64,000 bases of DNA from Dromaius novaehollandiae (taxonomy: Eukaryota > Chordata > Aves > Casuariiformes > Dromaiidae). A program made the position numbers and the translations under genes. Location of the stretch: the NCBI RefSeq assembly GCF_036370855.1, contig NC_088108.1, forward strand, positions 14,407,448-14,471,447. Direction: 5' to 3'. This document shows positions 33,166 to 51,230 of the stretch, piece by piece (the stretch's first letter is position 1; each line of letters starts with the position of its first letter). The notes below the pieces were generated by a model. That model ran no database searches and was not told where the DNA came from. It saw only the letters and a list, made by a program, of their open reading frames with translations.

Positions 33166-36100
33166 ATGACGGTGAGGCTGGAGCCCAGAGCTCGCCCTGC
33201 AATGCACATGCCCTAGTGCTTTTGTTTCTTCTCCCTCCCCTGTGATGACACATAATAAATGCAATGCAGCATGTCTCTCTATTTGACTTTTCTTGCATTC
33301 CTTGCTTCCTTTCTAGCTTTCCTGTTGTTTCCTATGTATCAGCAATTCTTAGGTTAGAAATACAAGTTTTGTATTGGCTCTTGTTATCTTTCTTCCTGGG
33401 GATCTGTGTTGAGTTCTGGTGAATTGCAGAGCAGAATAATTGCTTTACAAATGCTCAAGATTTTACTGGCAGTGATCTGAAGCTTTTGCAGCTCCTATTC
33501 AAGCAGGTGAGTGGCCTATCAGGACTTCAGAGGTGATGTTTTGCGCTACAGAAATACTTACTGAGAATGAGTTAAGAAAGCTTCAGTGTTTTTAAGAAAG
33601 GGATTGTGTGATAACCTGCTAGGACCAGTGTACCTGCTCCTTGATGGAGGTGCTTCAGAAATGCATGGTGTTTATGCAGGTTTTGAATAAGCATGGTCTA
33701 ATGATTGAGTCTTTCTCAGTTGAGATATATATGATGTGAAGGGATACAGCAAAGTCTGGTTTGTTCTGATGCCTTACCTCTATTCTGTATATGTTACTCC
33801 AGCCACCATACTGGGGCATGTCCTTCCTTGAGGGTGCTCTTCACCGAGATCCTGTGATGCGGTCACCAGGAATATCACCACTGACTCTTATTGAGGGAAA
33901 TAAAATTAACATGGGATCAGGAAAACAGCCCCAAACTAAAACACAAGATGTTTTGCAAGTAACATGGAAAATCTGGCTTTTTTGCCCACACCTCATTACT
34001 CCCCCCGTACGTGTAGGCACCCTGCGGGACTGTGCTCAGCAAAACTGTCCTGGCTTCATTAGGGCCGCAGCCGTTCCTAGCAGCTGGCAATGCAGCGTTG
34101 TCTGTATGCTCTTCCCCAGTCCACTGGGATTGGCAGGGATTCCCTTCCCCGAGTGTCTCTAGCTTAGCAATCAAGGACAGACTTTAATGCTGAATATGTT
34201 AAATTATGTATGTTAATTTATATTCACACATTTTCTCATTGTATTTCTAATATATAATAAACATGTTTACGTAGCATCTCTTTTCCATTACCACAGGGTC
34301 TCAAAGCACTGCAGAAGCTCAAAAAGCATGCTCGTACATACATATTCCTCTTCTGTCTTCATAGCATCTGAGGGTGTCCTAAGTCCTTAAAATAGTAACT
34401 ACAGTAGCTTTGTTCATTCTTCCTTTTCTGTCGGTAGCAAAAATAGCTCAGCTAATTTGTAGTCTGTGTATGTGAGACTGAGGGGTGTGTGTAATGCCTC
34501 CATGATTGCACTTCCTCTCACATTTGCCTCTCTCTTCTATTCCACCTGAACTTTGTTTATCAATGATCTGCACCATATCCTGATTTTAACCTCTGGATAT
34601 GTATTGAATGTCACTCATTTCACGTAACACAGTTATAAGAATATGTGTGTGTGCATGTCTGCATGGAGCAAGGAGGGAAAGCTAACTTAAACTATTTGAG
34701 CTGTATGAGTCTCGTGTTTTTTTTGCCTGGGCTCCTGAAGGAGTGAGGCTTATCATGTCTTTTTTTCTGCCTTTCCTCTTCTCAAAGATTTTAAGTCCCT
34801 GCAAGATCTGTGAAATTATGTAGCTGAGTAGGAAAAGACCCAAAGTAGAGCGAGATTGCTGTATGGGATCAACCAGTTTTAGACATCAGAACAACCACGC
34901 AGGAGGTACCAATCTGCAGGAAAGCCGGCTTCGCTGGCTCTGCTGCGACAGAGCAACACCTCTCCTAGGCTGAGCTCCACAGACTAGAGCTTCTGTCTTG
35001 CCAACATCCCCCACTCTTGATAAACCTTGAAAAAAACCTTTCTCAAGTATGGGAGGGTGTGAAATCCCCATAGCACCTTCTACAGAAGCATATGGACCTA
35101 CAAACAGGACCTGGTAAGTCTGGAATCCCTTTACTGTTGCTTGCGGAGACAAAGGGGCAATGTGACATGCTCTGTGTGGCTGTGCAGAGTTCAGACCGGG
35201 AATCCAGGCTACCCTATATCATTATTCCTGTGAAACAGCTGGGAAGGGAACACTGTTTCTCATCCAAAATGGATGACCAGGTGCCCTGCGCCCCTATTAG
35301 TGCTGTGCTGGGACACTGGCTCACTGCTCACGTGAATGTAAGTCGTCGCTTGACTCATCTGCTTTCGTCAGTAGTTAAGCTTTGATCCAAACTCTGCAGC
35401 CAACATAACTTTGGCATGGAGAGAGCTGGGACCTGGGTCAGAGCCACGAGCCCATGTATAGTGCATTTTGAGTCTGCTTAGTGATTTCCTATCCAAGAAT
35501 GGAACTGATCTTGAGGAGCTTGTGCCCCAGGTGGCAGTAGGGACCACCTGGGAATTAGACATCCATCCAGGAGCTACAGCGTGCTGTAAATCCTAGACTA
35601 GCCATGGCCAAGCACTAGTTAGGTTACTTCTTGGTCCTTGCTCTAGTTCTGGTGGAGGACACTGGATACAGCTCAGTTATACAGAAAGCAGCATACAGAG
35701 CTTTCTATGATAGGGAATAAATCTTTTCATTGCATCAGCTCTCCCCTGGCCCTGCTAAGTGAGACAGCCAGGGCAGCAGGCTCTCTCTTTGAGAGATTTG
35801 ATGGACGTGATTTCACTTCATCTGGGCTGCAAAATTAACAACATGTAATTGTAGAACATGCTGATATATCTCTTTGTGTGTAACTGATTTCATTGTCGGT
35901 TGTCTCTTGAGACACCTCCTGAAATTCTTTTGAACTTCTTGCTCCTCTTCTGCTGAAATATCCAAGTTGCGGGGAGAAAGGAGAGAGCACCGCTGGAAGT
36001 GGTGACACGTGCATATCTGTGTTTACAGACTTGATCACGCTCTCCGGTCTGGCTGTAGGACATGCAATTCTAGACACTGATGTGCCATCACACCAGAGAG

Positions 36101-39100
36101 AAGGTAGTGATTAATCATTGCAGCTCACAGTGCAGCTTCTTGGGAACTGGCTGTACTGTAATACTGTTGGCAGTCCAAAGGGATTCTTCCAGCAGCTGTG
36201 GGTGATAAGCTAACCTCTGTGAAAAGATATCTGGTCACCCCAGGACTGGAGGGACAAGCTGTTTTTTTTCCCTAAGAGCAACAGATAATCTTGTTTCCTA
36301 TGTAAATGTGATGCCTTTTTGAACATAAGTCCTCAGAAGTCACTGGAAGCATAACTAGGGGAGGGGGTCAGATCCATTATACAGAGTGAGTTATTCCAGC
36401 CTTATTAGTGACACAGGGTGACTTCTAGAAACTAGCAAATAGCCACCAAGCAAAACTGCATCAGACAAATAGATCATGATACATAGGCAGAGTTAGATCA
36501 GGATCTGATCCAAAGGTCTCATTGGTAATCCCCTGGAGGCTTTTATTCACCCTTACTTTTGCTGAGACAAGGCATTTATTTCAGATATTTATATTGTTTC
36601 CTTCCTTGCTGCGTGGTTAATTCTGCAGGGTACAAATTTCCCAGTGCACAGTCCTCATCTGACCCCACTTTGCAGTGTAGGCACATCCTGTCATCTTTAA
36701 CCCTGGCGTCCTGCTTGCCTTTTACAGGTGGGAGCTGGGAGGCCAAGGCCAGCTCTCATCCCTGGGACCCTGGTCACCCTCCACTCCCTCTACACGCAGC
36801 AGGGAGAGCAAGATATGACCAGAGCGGGGTTCAGTTCTGGCCTCCTGGAGTCCTCCTCCTCCACAGGCAACACAGGGGCCTGAGGTGCCGCTGTTGTGTC
36901 TCAGTCCTTCCACGCGCATAACACTTCCCGAAGGCCTGTTGGCGTCACGCGGGTCGGGGAATTGATCCCGACCCTACCATTTGCTCTGTGGCCTGCGATG
37001 GACTGGGCCAGCTGCCAGACTGTCGGATGTGGTCACTGCCTGAAGACATGCAGCTCTGCAGGTTGGCTGGGTGGTGTGCTACCGAAATCCTTTTCTCTGT
37101 GCTTTTTCAAGTGCTTCAATTCTATATAACATCTCTTACAATGCCCTTGCAAGAGATGGTGAGTAGACCTGCCCTGCCTACCTCTCCGTATCCTTCTGCA
37201 TCTCTGGTCCTGTCGCGGTAGGGCCTGCTCTGCTGACACCACGTGGCACTGCAGACAAGGGCACACTGCCACTTTGATGGCGTGATTAGTCACCAAGTAC
37301 TGCTGTGTCTGTGTTTTTTGTGCAGGCAGTTATAATTGGTTCCCATGCAGGGGATTTTTAAGCATAACTGAAGGCTGCTGGCATGACCAAAATCTATATG
37401 TATTCTGGATTATTTTTCTCACATACCTGTGCACAATGCAGTCCATTTTTGGGAATGAACTGAACTGGTCAAAGCTGGGTGAGTCTCTGTGATGCAGACT
37501 GGTTTTTGCTTCTAAACAAGTAGTTTCATGTTCAAGGATGTTGAGGCTCCAAAGCAGCTGATTGACATCTGAAAATGCATATTTTGCCTCTAACTTTGGG
37601 GCTGGAAGTTTGAAGATGTTGACTGTGACCTCTCTATGTGTTGGTTTCTCATTTGGGGTGCAGGGACACGTGCCATCTTGGGAAAGTGGTTGGAGGGCTG
37701 GCAATGAAAGGACCTGTTAAACAATCACTCACTCATTTTAATTAGTGGGCTGCATTCATGGATCTCCATCCTGCCGCTGTCTGTGTGAGGTTGCTGGCTA
37801 GCAAGCAATGGTTGCAGGTGAGGACGGACACACAGCTGTGCCTGTCTGAAGTGGCTTGTGGCATTGTTCCCTCCTCGAGCCTACAAATTGCACTGTGATG
37901 TGGTATTGCCTCCAGAGTGCCTTCCTGCTCTGCTGCTTGTGTGGGTTAGGAAGCTGTTTAATTACCCAACGTTTTTCTGCTAAGCAAAGAGGACAAGTAG
38001 GGTGAATTGAAGCCAGTGGTCCCCTGCTAACATACGCTAAGGAAACAGCCCACAGATTCCAGTGAATTATGGTGCTGAATTAATTCCCAGAGACCTTTCC
38101 TTGCAGGGTCCTGTGGCTGATCTGAATGCTTTTCCCCTGTGTCCATGCCTGCTTGTTAACCTGTGTCTTCCCTCTTGCAGCATGAGTCGGAAAGAGAGAG
38201 GAGCTCTGAACCGCGCTGTGGTTGTTACACAGAGGCACGCAAGGCAAGAGCAGAAAAGATCCCCAAGTCAAAACTGATTGAGGAGAGGGAAGGTGCAGCC
38301 CTGAGAGCTGTCCAGATCTCTCTGAGCTCCAGCTCTGCTTTCCCTTTTGCAGATGCTGGTTTGATGCTAGAGAAAATACCACTTGCGGGTTTTTTTTGCT
38401 CTCTCTGTTTCCCAGCCTTCTTCTCCAAGAGTGCACTACTTCTGTTCCCAGGATGCTTGCTGAAAAAGTTACTCCCTGGTGCAGTTGGGATGCTCCTGGT
38501 GTCAGCAGTAGTTCACACTGGTTCATAGGCTTGGGTGGCTGGAGATCCACAAGTCCATGTCCTCTAGGGTCAGCTTTATCCTCTGGCTGGGCTGGACAAA
38601 CCTGGGAGGCATTAACAGCATTGCAGTAGCGTTCACTGAAATGATTCCTTGTGTGCTGCTATCCTCAAGCTCTCTGGCAAAAAATACAAGAAAAACATTT
38701 CTAACATAGGTGGGAGAGTCTCACCGGCCCCACAGCGGGAGGACAGCAGTGAAGGCAAAATCAAGGATTTCTTGTATGTGGCAGTGGTGTAGGAAACAGC
38801 ACATCCCCCTTCCTGCAGCTCTTGCACAGGACGAGGCGGGGTCTGTGGGGGAGGCAAGGCTCCCGTCACCTCTGTGCACCCACCCTCTCTGACTGTGCCT
38901 CTCTGTCCTCTCCCTGCACTGCAGTGGCAGGCCCAAGGCCAAAGCCATGGATGGGGCACCATGTGCCAAAGGGCACATGTCTGGAGACTTGTCCTCCCTT
39001 CTCCAATGCCTTTGGCAGTGGTAGATTGCTTTCTTATTGAAAGGAAATTTGCAGATCTGGCCTTTGGACAGTGGTTGATCTGTGTGGCTTGGCTGCCTGG

Positions 39101-41959
39101 GCCGTTGCTCACAGCTTACTGGTGCTGTGGCAAACTATGGGTGAAAGGAAAGGTGGGAGATGGCAAAAGCAGCAGTACTGGTGAAACAGGATTGACTTGT
39201 CAGAGCTAGAGAGGAGGGATCTGAGGGTGGAGTTTCTTGGCTGGGGGCTGTAGTGCCTCCTCCGAAGGAAGAGAACTGCCCTGTGTTTCCCATGTGCTTT
39301 GTAGTGTGATCTCGGCTCCGGGAAGGCTTGACACGCTCATCAGAGACTGTTCTCCTGGGGCTGCAGCAAAGGTCGCAGAAGGAAAAGATGTTTCTATTCT
39401 TCTTTTGTTCCAGAGGCTAAAATTGGAAGGAAATTAAATCCACACAGTGAGAGGCTGAGAAAATGAAGAATGAGACACCCAGAAAGCTTCTGTGTGCAGC
39501 TGCAAAAATTACCTTCTGCTGCTTATTAATTAGCGTGGCAAGGGCTCGGAAGAGGGCAGGAGCTGCAAGTTGGTAATACAAACTCCTCTTCCCATGTTTC
39601 TCCTCCTGGGGATGCTGGGTTAGTTGTAAAGCACCATCCTGTGCCACATGCTTGCTCTGGGTTACATGACACAGCAACAGCCCAGCGGCTGTTCACAGGG
39701 ATGCTGCGTCAGACTGTTACCTGCATGGCATGGTCCTCCTCCAGCACCACCAGTAAGAGAGCCTAGGTCAGCATCCTTCCCGGAGGATGCTCGTGTGCTT
39801 AGGGGGAGACTGGATGGGTACTTGGAAGAGGGTCACTGGGAGTAGATCGATCTCATCAAGCCAAGAAACTCTTGAGCTGAGACTAATCCCAGCCTGGAGG
39901 GAGCTAAGGGGTGTTGTCAGCCTGTTCTTACCTTTTTAGGTTGTGGCCATGGTTGGAGATGTGATACTGGGCGAGCTGGAGCCCTGCTGTGATCCAGCAA
40001 AGCTGCGCTTGGGAGCCCAGTGCAGAAACGTTTCTCTCCAGAAAATAGCCCTGGCACAGACTTAGGGTTTGTACTGAGGTGCGACAGAGTCTGAACAGCA
40101 CCGTCCTCCTTTCTAGTCCCTTCTGGGCCTTCATCTCAGGAACTCCAGCACAGTCAGGCTTGTCACCCTCTGTGAGACAGCCACAGTCTCACCTGCCTCT
40201 TCCGTCCGTGGGTTGCTTCAGCTCACGCTGGCCATCTCACACAGCAGCCAGGCTTGAGCAGAGCCTTGGGCTGGTGCCTTCCTCACGAGCCTGCCTCCGT
40301 CCCACGCTGCCTGAGCCTCCTGAGAGCATGGCCTCATCCCCGCTCTTCGATGCAGGGTGGGGGCCTCTGCTGGCCCAGCCAGGGCTGCTAGCATGGGGAC
40401 AAGGCTGGCCAAGATCCCGTGGGTCCCAGCTCAGCAGACGGCCGAGCGGGACCAGCACTACCCACAGCACACCCTCGGGGAGATCCCTGTCCTCTAGCAT
40501 ATCCGGCTTATCTATGAGATAAGACTAGGCAGCCTCTCCGACGTCAGCACAGTCACCAGGAATCCCCTGGTTTTGCCCCTGTTTTAATAGCGTGCATCAT
40601 TTGGGAACCTCCAGTGCTTAGATGCAGGCACATCATTTCTGCTCATTTACGGCATAGCCTCTGGGAACCCCATCTGGGAAACGTGACTGTGTTCAGTACA
40701 TCCACAAACCTCAAGAGCTGAAACACAACCGGCCGCGTAGATTATATTATGGCTGAGATTCTTAAATAAACAGCACTTGATGAGTGCAGCGGGATGTTTA
40801 ATAAGAGCCTTCTCATCCTCCCGTGCCCCCCGCCTCCTGTAATCACTTGTAGAGGCAGCCCTGCAATTGGCAGCCAGAGCGGGGAGAGGAGAGAGGCAGG
40901 GTAATTTGTATTCCAGCTCTGCCACTGCTCCTAGTGCTTCCAAGAAGCAAGTAAAAATAGCACTCAGTCATTTTGTAAATAATAGCTATCTCCTTGCTGG
41001 CCCAGGGAGTCATGAGCACTTAAAAGGGAGATTGCGGGAACCGGGGGCGATGTCTGCCTCTCCGTCGTGCGAAGGGCTGCAGGCGGCCAGCGCCCGGGAA
41101 GAAGGGGCACCGGGATGCGGAGAAGCTGCTCGCAGCAGCAGAGGCAAGGGGAGAGCTAGTCTGCAGCCTTCCCTGTGAGGCATGTCCCCAGACGCTGTGA
41201 AATGGAAACCTCAAAGCATCCTGCTGCTGCTCTACACCTTCTGCAAGTGAAAGGGAGGCAACTGGCTCTGCTTGCATTGGAGTCAGGGCAACAGGATCTG
41301 GCCCTCCACACAGCGCTGATAGGGACTTTTATTGCCTGTACAAGCAGCCAGACCTGGCATAGCAAATCCTTGGAGAAGAAGGGTAGCTTTTAAAGAGCAG
41401 GCAGGTGTAGGGAGTGCCATGGTAACACTGGGGGAATGGATGTCACAGCTTTTGTTTTACATTTGCATTGCAGATCTGCCCAGCTGTGGGGGATTTCTGC
41501 ACACAGGAGTGAAGCAGCATTGCCTGGCTTGCAGGGACAGGCTGGCAAAGAGCTCTCTGCACCATGTGGGAGAAGGGGCAGCTCTGCTCAATCCGCAGCG
41601 CCTTGCCCCTGCTCACAGGTTTGCTACAGATGGTGTTAGAAGCTCAAGTACGCTGAGGCTTGAGAATTAACTAAGGCTGTAATAAGTGGGATGGGAATCA
41701 CCCTTGCACAAATGATCTGGGATCATAACACAACGTTTAGGTGTCTAAATTCTCTCTATGTTTAAATGTTGATCCTGAAAATCCCTTGCTCTTCGAGTTT
41801 CATTAAGTGCCTCATGGTCTTTTCTCTTTCCCGGTCCCCAGTAGTGAGTCTTCAGGGCACGGTGAGTCTTCACAGCCCAGCTGGAGGTGCTTTTGCAATA
41901 CGCCAAGAGCAGTATCAGATCCTCCACTGGGCCCCTGTGAACCAGCATGGGTCGTTGCT

Positions 41960-42125
41960 CTAGAGCTGGGCTCTGGTCTTTGCTCTGCACCAGCCTCCTA
42001 CCTCAAGCAGGTTCCCTCCAATCTCATTCCCCACCTGTAAAACAGGACTAGCAGCATCCACCTGCCCCCCAGCAGGCTGGTTCACTTGTGCATGTAAAAA
42101 TCGTTGAGATACAGGGAGGGAAGGT
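41960..42125 (-). repeat. MIR-like SINE fragment
   Basis: The plus strand reads GCTCTGCACCAGCCTCC, then CTCATTCCCCACCTGTAAAACAGGACTAGCAGCATCCACCTGCC, then a TGTAAAAATCGTTGAGATAC-like end. This follows the complement of MIR: the body, the cctgtaaaatggg core, and the 3' part. It is one of the better MIR matches in the window. Confidence 0.6.
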
Positions 42126-45100
42126 GCTCAGGAAGGAGAAGTGCTATTTAATGTTCTGTAACAGGTCTTGGGAAAATGCCTAACCCTCTGCAGCAGAGTC
42201 CTCAGCTATTAATTTTTTGGTGAGAACTGGGCAAGACGGCCAGGGTGCAGCACACAGATGTTCGGATCTGCAGATGAGAAGGGGATAAGGACTTCTCTGC
42301 CATGTCTCCTGGACTTAGGCAGGGAAGGCTCCTCTCTTGGTTTTCTTGTGTTGCAAAAATAGGTGCAGTTTCTTCTTATTTGGGCTAAGGGTGGGTGCAT
42401 ATGAGGGTAAGAAGGGGGGAAGCTGCTTGGGTAGCCCGTGACTTCTCTCACGAGGAATGTCTCACTGTCACAGAGCTGGTGGGCTCCAGCAGTGCCGTGA
42501 GCCATGTGGAAGCTTGGGCTCATGTAATACCACTACAGGATCACATGGGAAGCCCATCTCTAAGGCTGTAGCTTGCTCTGTTCTGCTTGTGTTTTACTGG
42601 TTGCTGGATTTCCCTGCTCTGCTGGAATCCCTGCTTGCACAGCAATGATTTATTTCCAGAAATTCCTCCAGATCCCACCTAGATCCTGCCCTGCCTTGGG
42701 AGCACAAAATAACTGGGAAAGTTCAGTCTTGCTTTTTGCATCAAGGGTGCAAGGAGCCTGTCTGCCTAGGTGCTGTGCCCTGAAGTAGGAGTAGAAAAAG
42801 TGGCCTGGGAGAAGACCTGAGCCAGCCTTCTGGTGCTCATCCCCAACTGGAGCTGCCCTTGCATGCGTGAGGGATCCTGCTGATTTCAGTGGGTCAACAT
42901 GTCCTGGCCTGAGCAGCACATCTGTCCGCTGGGAAGGCAGGAGAGAGTGGCAGCCTGGAGTCTGGAAATGGGAGATCTCTCCAGAGATCTGTGTTGTTTT
43001 CTTTAGACCTGTGTTGTTAGGATGAAGGGGTGAGAAATAGAATGGGTTTTATTCTGTGATCTGGGAAGAGCAAATCTGACCTCTGTTTCTCTTGCTTCCA
43101 AAAACGATAGTAGCTGAAGGAGGATGTTCCTGCTGAGCTTGTTCTCTGTGGCTGGTCAGGCGTAGGAAATGCTGTTTTGTGGTCCCCCGTGCTGATAGAC
43201 GAGCACTGGTACCATGATGGATTAAAGGGGATTTGGATAGAGATGTCTCAGACTGCATAACTGCTGTGGCCCTGTACCCTGCCAAGTCTCTGTATTAAAA
43301 CCTCTCCTAAGAGTTAGGAACAATTGAAGATATTTTGGAAGTAGCTTTGGTAGCCAGACTGATGTCCCAGCCACCCCGGGCTGAGGACCTTGCCGGTGGC
43401 TATACTAGATTTAACCCTGTCATCTAACTCCTATGATGGCATGAAGTATAGCTCAGTCCCAGCTGAGGACGTTTCACAGCACTTTACCTAATGCCATTTG
43501 AATGATGTTTCCCAGGTTGAATTAAATGCCCTCCGTGGTCCCTGGGTTACGCTGGTGGCTGGCAACAGCTGCATGTTGTGATGGTTGATTCTGTCTGTCT
43601 CTGTTATTATTTGCTTTGCCACCACTGGCAGAGTGAAAGTATTGATCACCCCAGGCACTATTAATGCACATTATTTGTACTAAGAGATGGGAAGGAGCAT
43701 GCCCAGGACAAGGAATACCTCTTGGTCCTGAGAGGTCACATTGCAAAGTTGGAAATGAAGTGTTTCCAAGTGGGCTTGGTCCCTTCTTTGCTGGGCTCCT
43801 GAAAGGCTCCCATGGATAGGGGATCTCATTCCTTTGCTGTGCTGTGCAGGAGCATATCTGTGAGCGAATCGCTGTGAGACTGTTGGTCTTCCTCAGAGCA
43901 ATGAGGCAGGCACTGGATGCATGACTCCATCCTGCGTTGCAGGTCTCCGCAAGCAATGGTCAGCAGGGATTTAGCAGAACAGGAGAAGCTACATCAAGTT
44001 TTTCTAACACAAGACCTTGATAAATGCTACTGTCTTCGATCAGATTTGCTAGTAGGTTGCGAGGAGGAACAGGTCTCTGGAGCTCCATGACTGGTAGTTT
44101 ACAATATGCTGCACTGGGATAGAAGCCAGGATGAGATCAGACCCATCCAGGGTTAAATCATAACCAGCTAACTCTTTCCCTCAATTCTTACTGTTCTGCT
44201 TCATAAGAATACAGTGACAGTATCTTTCCCTAGTGCTGTTGCTTTTCTAAGAAGCGTCAGCAAAAAACAACCAACCACCCCCCCTTTTTAAAAACTAAAC
44301 TCGTGCACTCTCCATTTTCTTGGGTTTATGCCAAATGCCAGCTAACAAATAAAAAGAGCAGCATCATATAAAAGGATGTCCAAAATTAGTTCTACCTTTT
44401 CACCTGCTCATCGCTTCCTGAATCACTTCTCCAGTGCTTGGATCCTGCAGGTCATGTCATATAGCACAAGTCCTTTCGTGGACCCCTCTGTCCCTCTTTC
44501 CAGCTCAGTTCCCCTTGGATTCGCAAGGTAATTTATTCTGCGTGTTACAAGGACTGACTTCACCGGTCATGGGTGGCTGCATATCCTGATCTGATATCTA
44601 TTGCTGTATATTATTTATGTTGGACAATCTAAACACTCAAAAAGGGAGAGGAGAGGGGAGTGGAGAGAGAGTTCATTTTTTCTCTAAAACATAGTTAGTT
44701 TTTTCTAACTGCATGTGTTGAAGAACCTTGCTTCACTAGAATTGTCTTCTATGCTGTATATCTCATTTGGGGGCTTGCTTGGAGGGACATGGAATACCCT
44801 GAGTGTTTAAGTCTTACCGAAGTATCTCATTTTGTTTAAAAAGCTGCCTCGCTGACTGCTGTGTGTTTCAGAAAGTGTACTGTATACATATTTCTCTTTA
44901 ACCTTCTTTTTATCGCATCAAGACAAGATCAAGGGTTACTTATATAGCACAACAATATCAGCCACAGGCTGTGTCAGAAGCTCTCCAGCCATAATAACTG
45001 AAGACATGTATATGTATGTTTTAGCCATTAAGGAGAAAACTCTGCCAGAATGCATTATCTTATTTTTGGGTACAAAACTTTGAAGCACAAGACTAAGCTT

Positions 45101-45364
45101 CATGATATTACAAAATAACTGTCAGAAGACACAAGAATTTCCATTAATGAATTGAGCAATGGGCCATCCAGGCTAGTAACGTAGCTGCTGCAGTGGCCAA
45201 AATGGGATGCTACTGATAAAACACAAACTCTTTTTTTTGGAGCTCTAAACAGGTTCTTTCATTGGGAATGCAACTCTGATCCAATTAAGGACATATAAAA
45301 GGAGCACAATCATATGATCTATCCCTGAAGGTAACATAGTGCTCTTTTAGTACGTCCTAGTGGG

Positions 45365-45480
45365 CAGAGTACTCTCTGACAGGTGACCACGGCAAGTCAC
45401 ACCATCCTCCTGTGCCTCGGTTTCCTTGCAAAACAGGGCCATGACAGAGACCTCTTTTAGGAGGCATGCTGAGATGATAA
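45365..45480 (-). repeat. MIR-like SINE fragment
   Basis: The plus strand reads ACAGGTGACCACGGCAAGTCAC, then CCTGTGCCTCGGTTTCCTTGCAAAACAGGG. This is the typical complement of the MIR core (gcaagtcac, then ctgtgcctcagtttcct and tgtaaaatggg). It lies about 800 bases upstream of exon 4. Confidence 0.65.
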
Positions 45481-46225
45481 TGATGGAAGTCATAATAAGA
45501 GCTGCATGAGCTATTCAGCATGAATAATACCTGCTGATAGCCACGTTCTGGAAAGCACTTCAGTTTATCTTTACCCGGAGGCAAAGGATTAAAATTGCCC
45601 AAGAGTTTTAGTGCTTGCGGCAGGAATTGAGGTCTCCTGATTTTGTTGGCGTGGTGTCCGGAGGGAAACTGTTTTTCAGCATTTGCAAGGGGTGCATAGT
45701 CTGGCTGTAGATGAATATAGGATGCATATAAATACTACCTCTGCAAGAGCAGCTGCTCTTCAGGAGTTGAGGCACTTAGGAAAGCAGTGAACATGATGGG
45801 AGTAAAAAGCAATCAGAATATTGATTCTTTTATGTACAGATAAGCCTGAAGCTATAACAAAACCCGGGTTTCCTAAAACTGGTGGAACATTGCTAGGCTA
45901 TTTATCAGGCTGGGAGACACAAAGGGATTTCAGATTAAAGAGAATTTCACAATTTCAGGGCTTACCTCTGTATTGAAGATATGTGGGTCTGTACAACGTT
46001 ATGTGTTGTACAGCTGCATATAATTTGTAAATACACATAGTCTGACTATGTCAGGACATATTCATCTGTGGAGTAAGTGTGGAACGCAGTATAGCTACAG
46101 CAAAGATGAATTTGCCCAACTATGAATGATAAAATCAGCTATTGTTTAGGGCATAATACCAGCTTGTTGAGGGCTTCACCAAGGAGGCACCTGACATGAA
46201 AAAACAACATGCAAAAAAATGCTAA

Positions 46226-50657
<4,432 letters not shown>

Positions 50658-51149
50658 TAAGCTTGTTTCTCCTGCGCCAGGGTCTTCCAGGTCCCTGCAC
50701 ACATGCACTAGTCAGATGTTCCTATATGCTTGAAAGCTATCCACCCATGTAAATAATGTTTGCCACTTGTGGTTGATGTACTAATTTACCTTCCAAGGTA
50801 AGCAGACCTATAAATGAAACAACAAGCTGCTTATAGACACAAGAGAAAGATATTGAGGTGTTTATAGAGAGGTGTAAATCTTTATTTTCAAAAATTGTTT
50901 TCTGTGCATGCATTTCTGAGCAATCCTAACTAATAACACAGTTCACTGAGGATTCTGTGCACTAAGATGCTGCACAGTCACCTGCTTTTAAGGACCAGAC
51001 AGAATTTCCTCTCTTCATAGCAGAGCTGGCTGTGAATCTGCATCATGTCAGCAAGTTTTACAAGCTACCCTCAATAAACAACACTGTATTTGTGCAGCAG
51101 TTCTCTGATGTGAGCTAATCCTGCTGGCATCCTGGGGGCCTAGGTCTCC

Positions 51150-51230
51150 TAACATCAGTGATCTCACGTTACAGATAAGGGCACTGAGGCATACGGGGTA
51201 AATGAAGGGGGAAGCCCGTTTTAGCTGAGG
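51150..51230 (+). repeat. MIR-like SINE fragment
   Basis: GTTACAGATAAGGGCACTGAGGCATACGGGGTAAATGAAGGGGG parallels the plus-sense MIR core (ttacagatgaggaaactgaggcacagagaggttaagtga). It is old and truncated. Confidence 0.55.

Noticed and set aside
39770..39900. Possible CR1 internal fragment (GACTGGATGGGTACTTGGAAG)
   Set aside because: Only one short phrase fits, and the following sequence does not continue as CR1.
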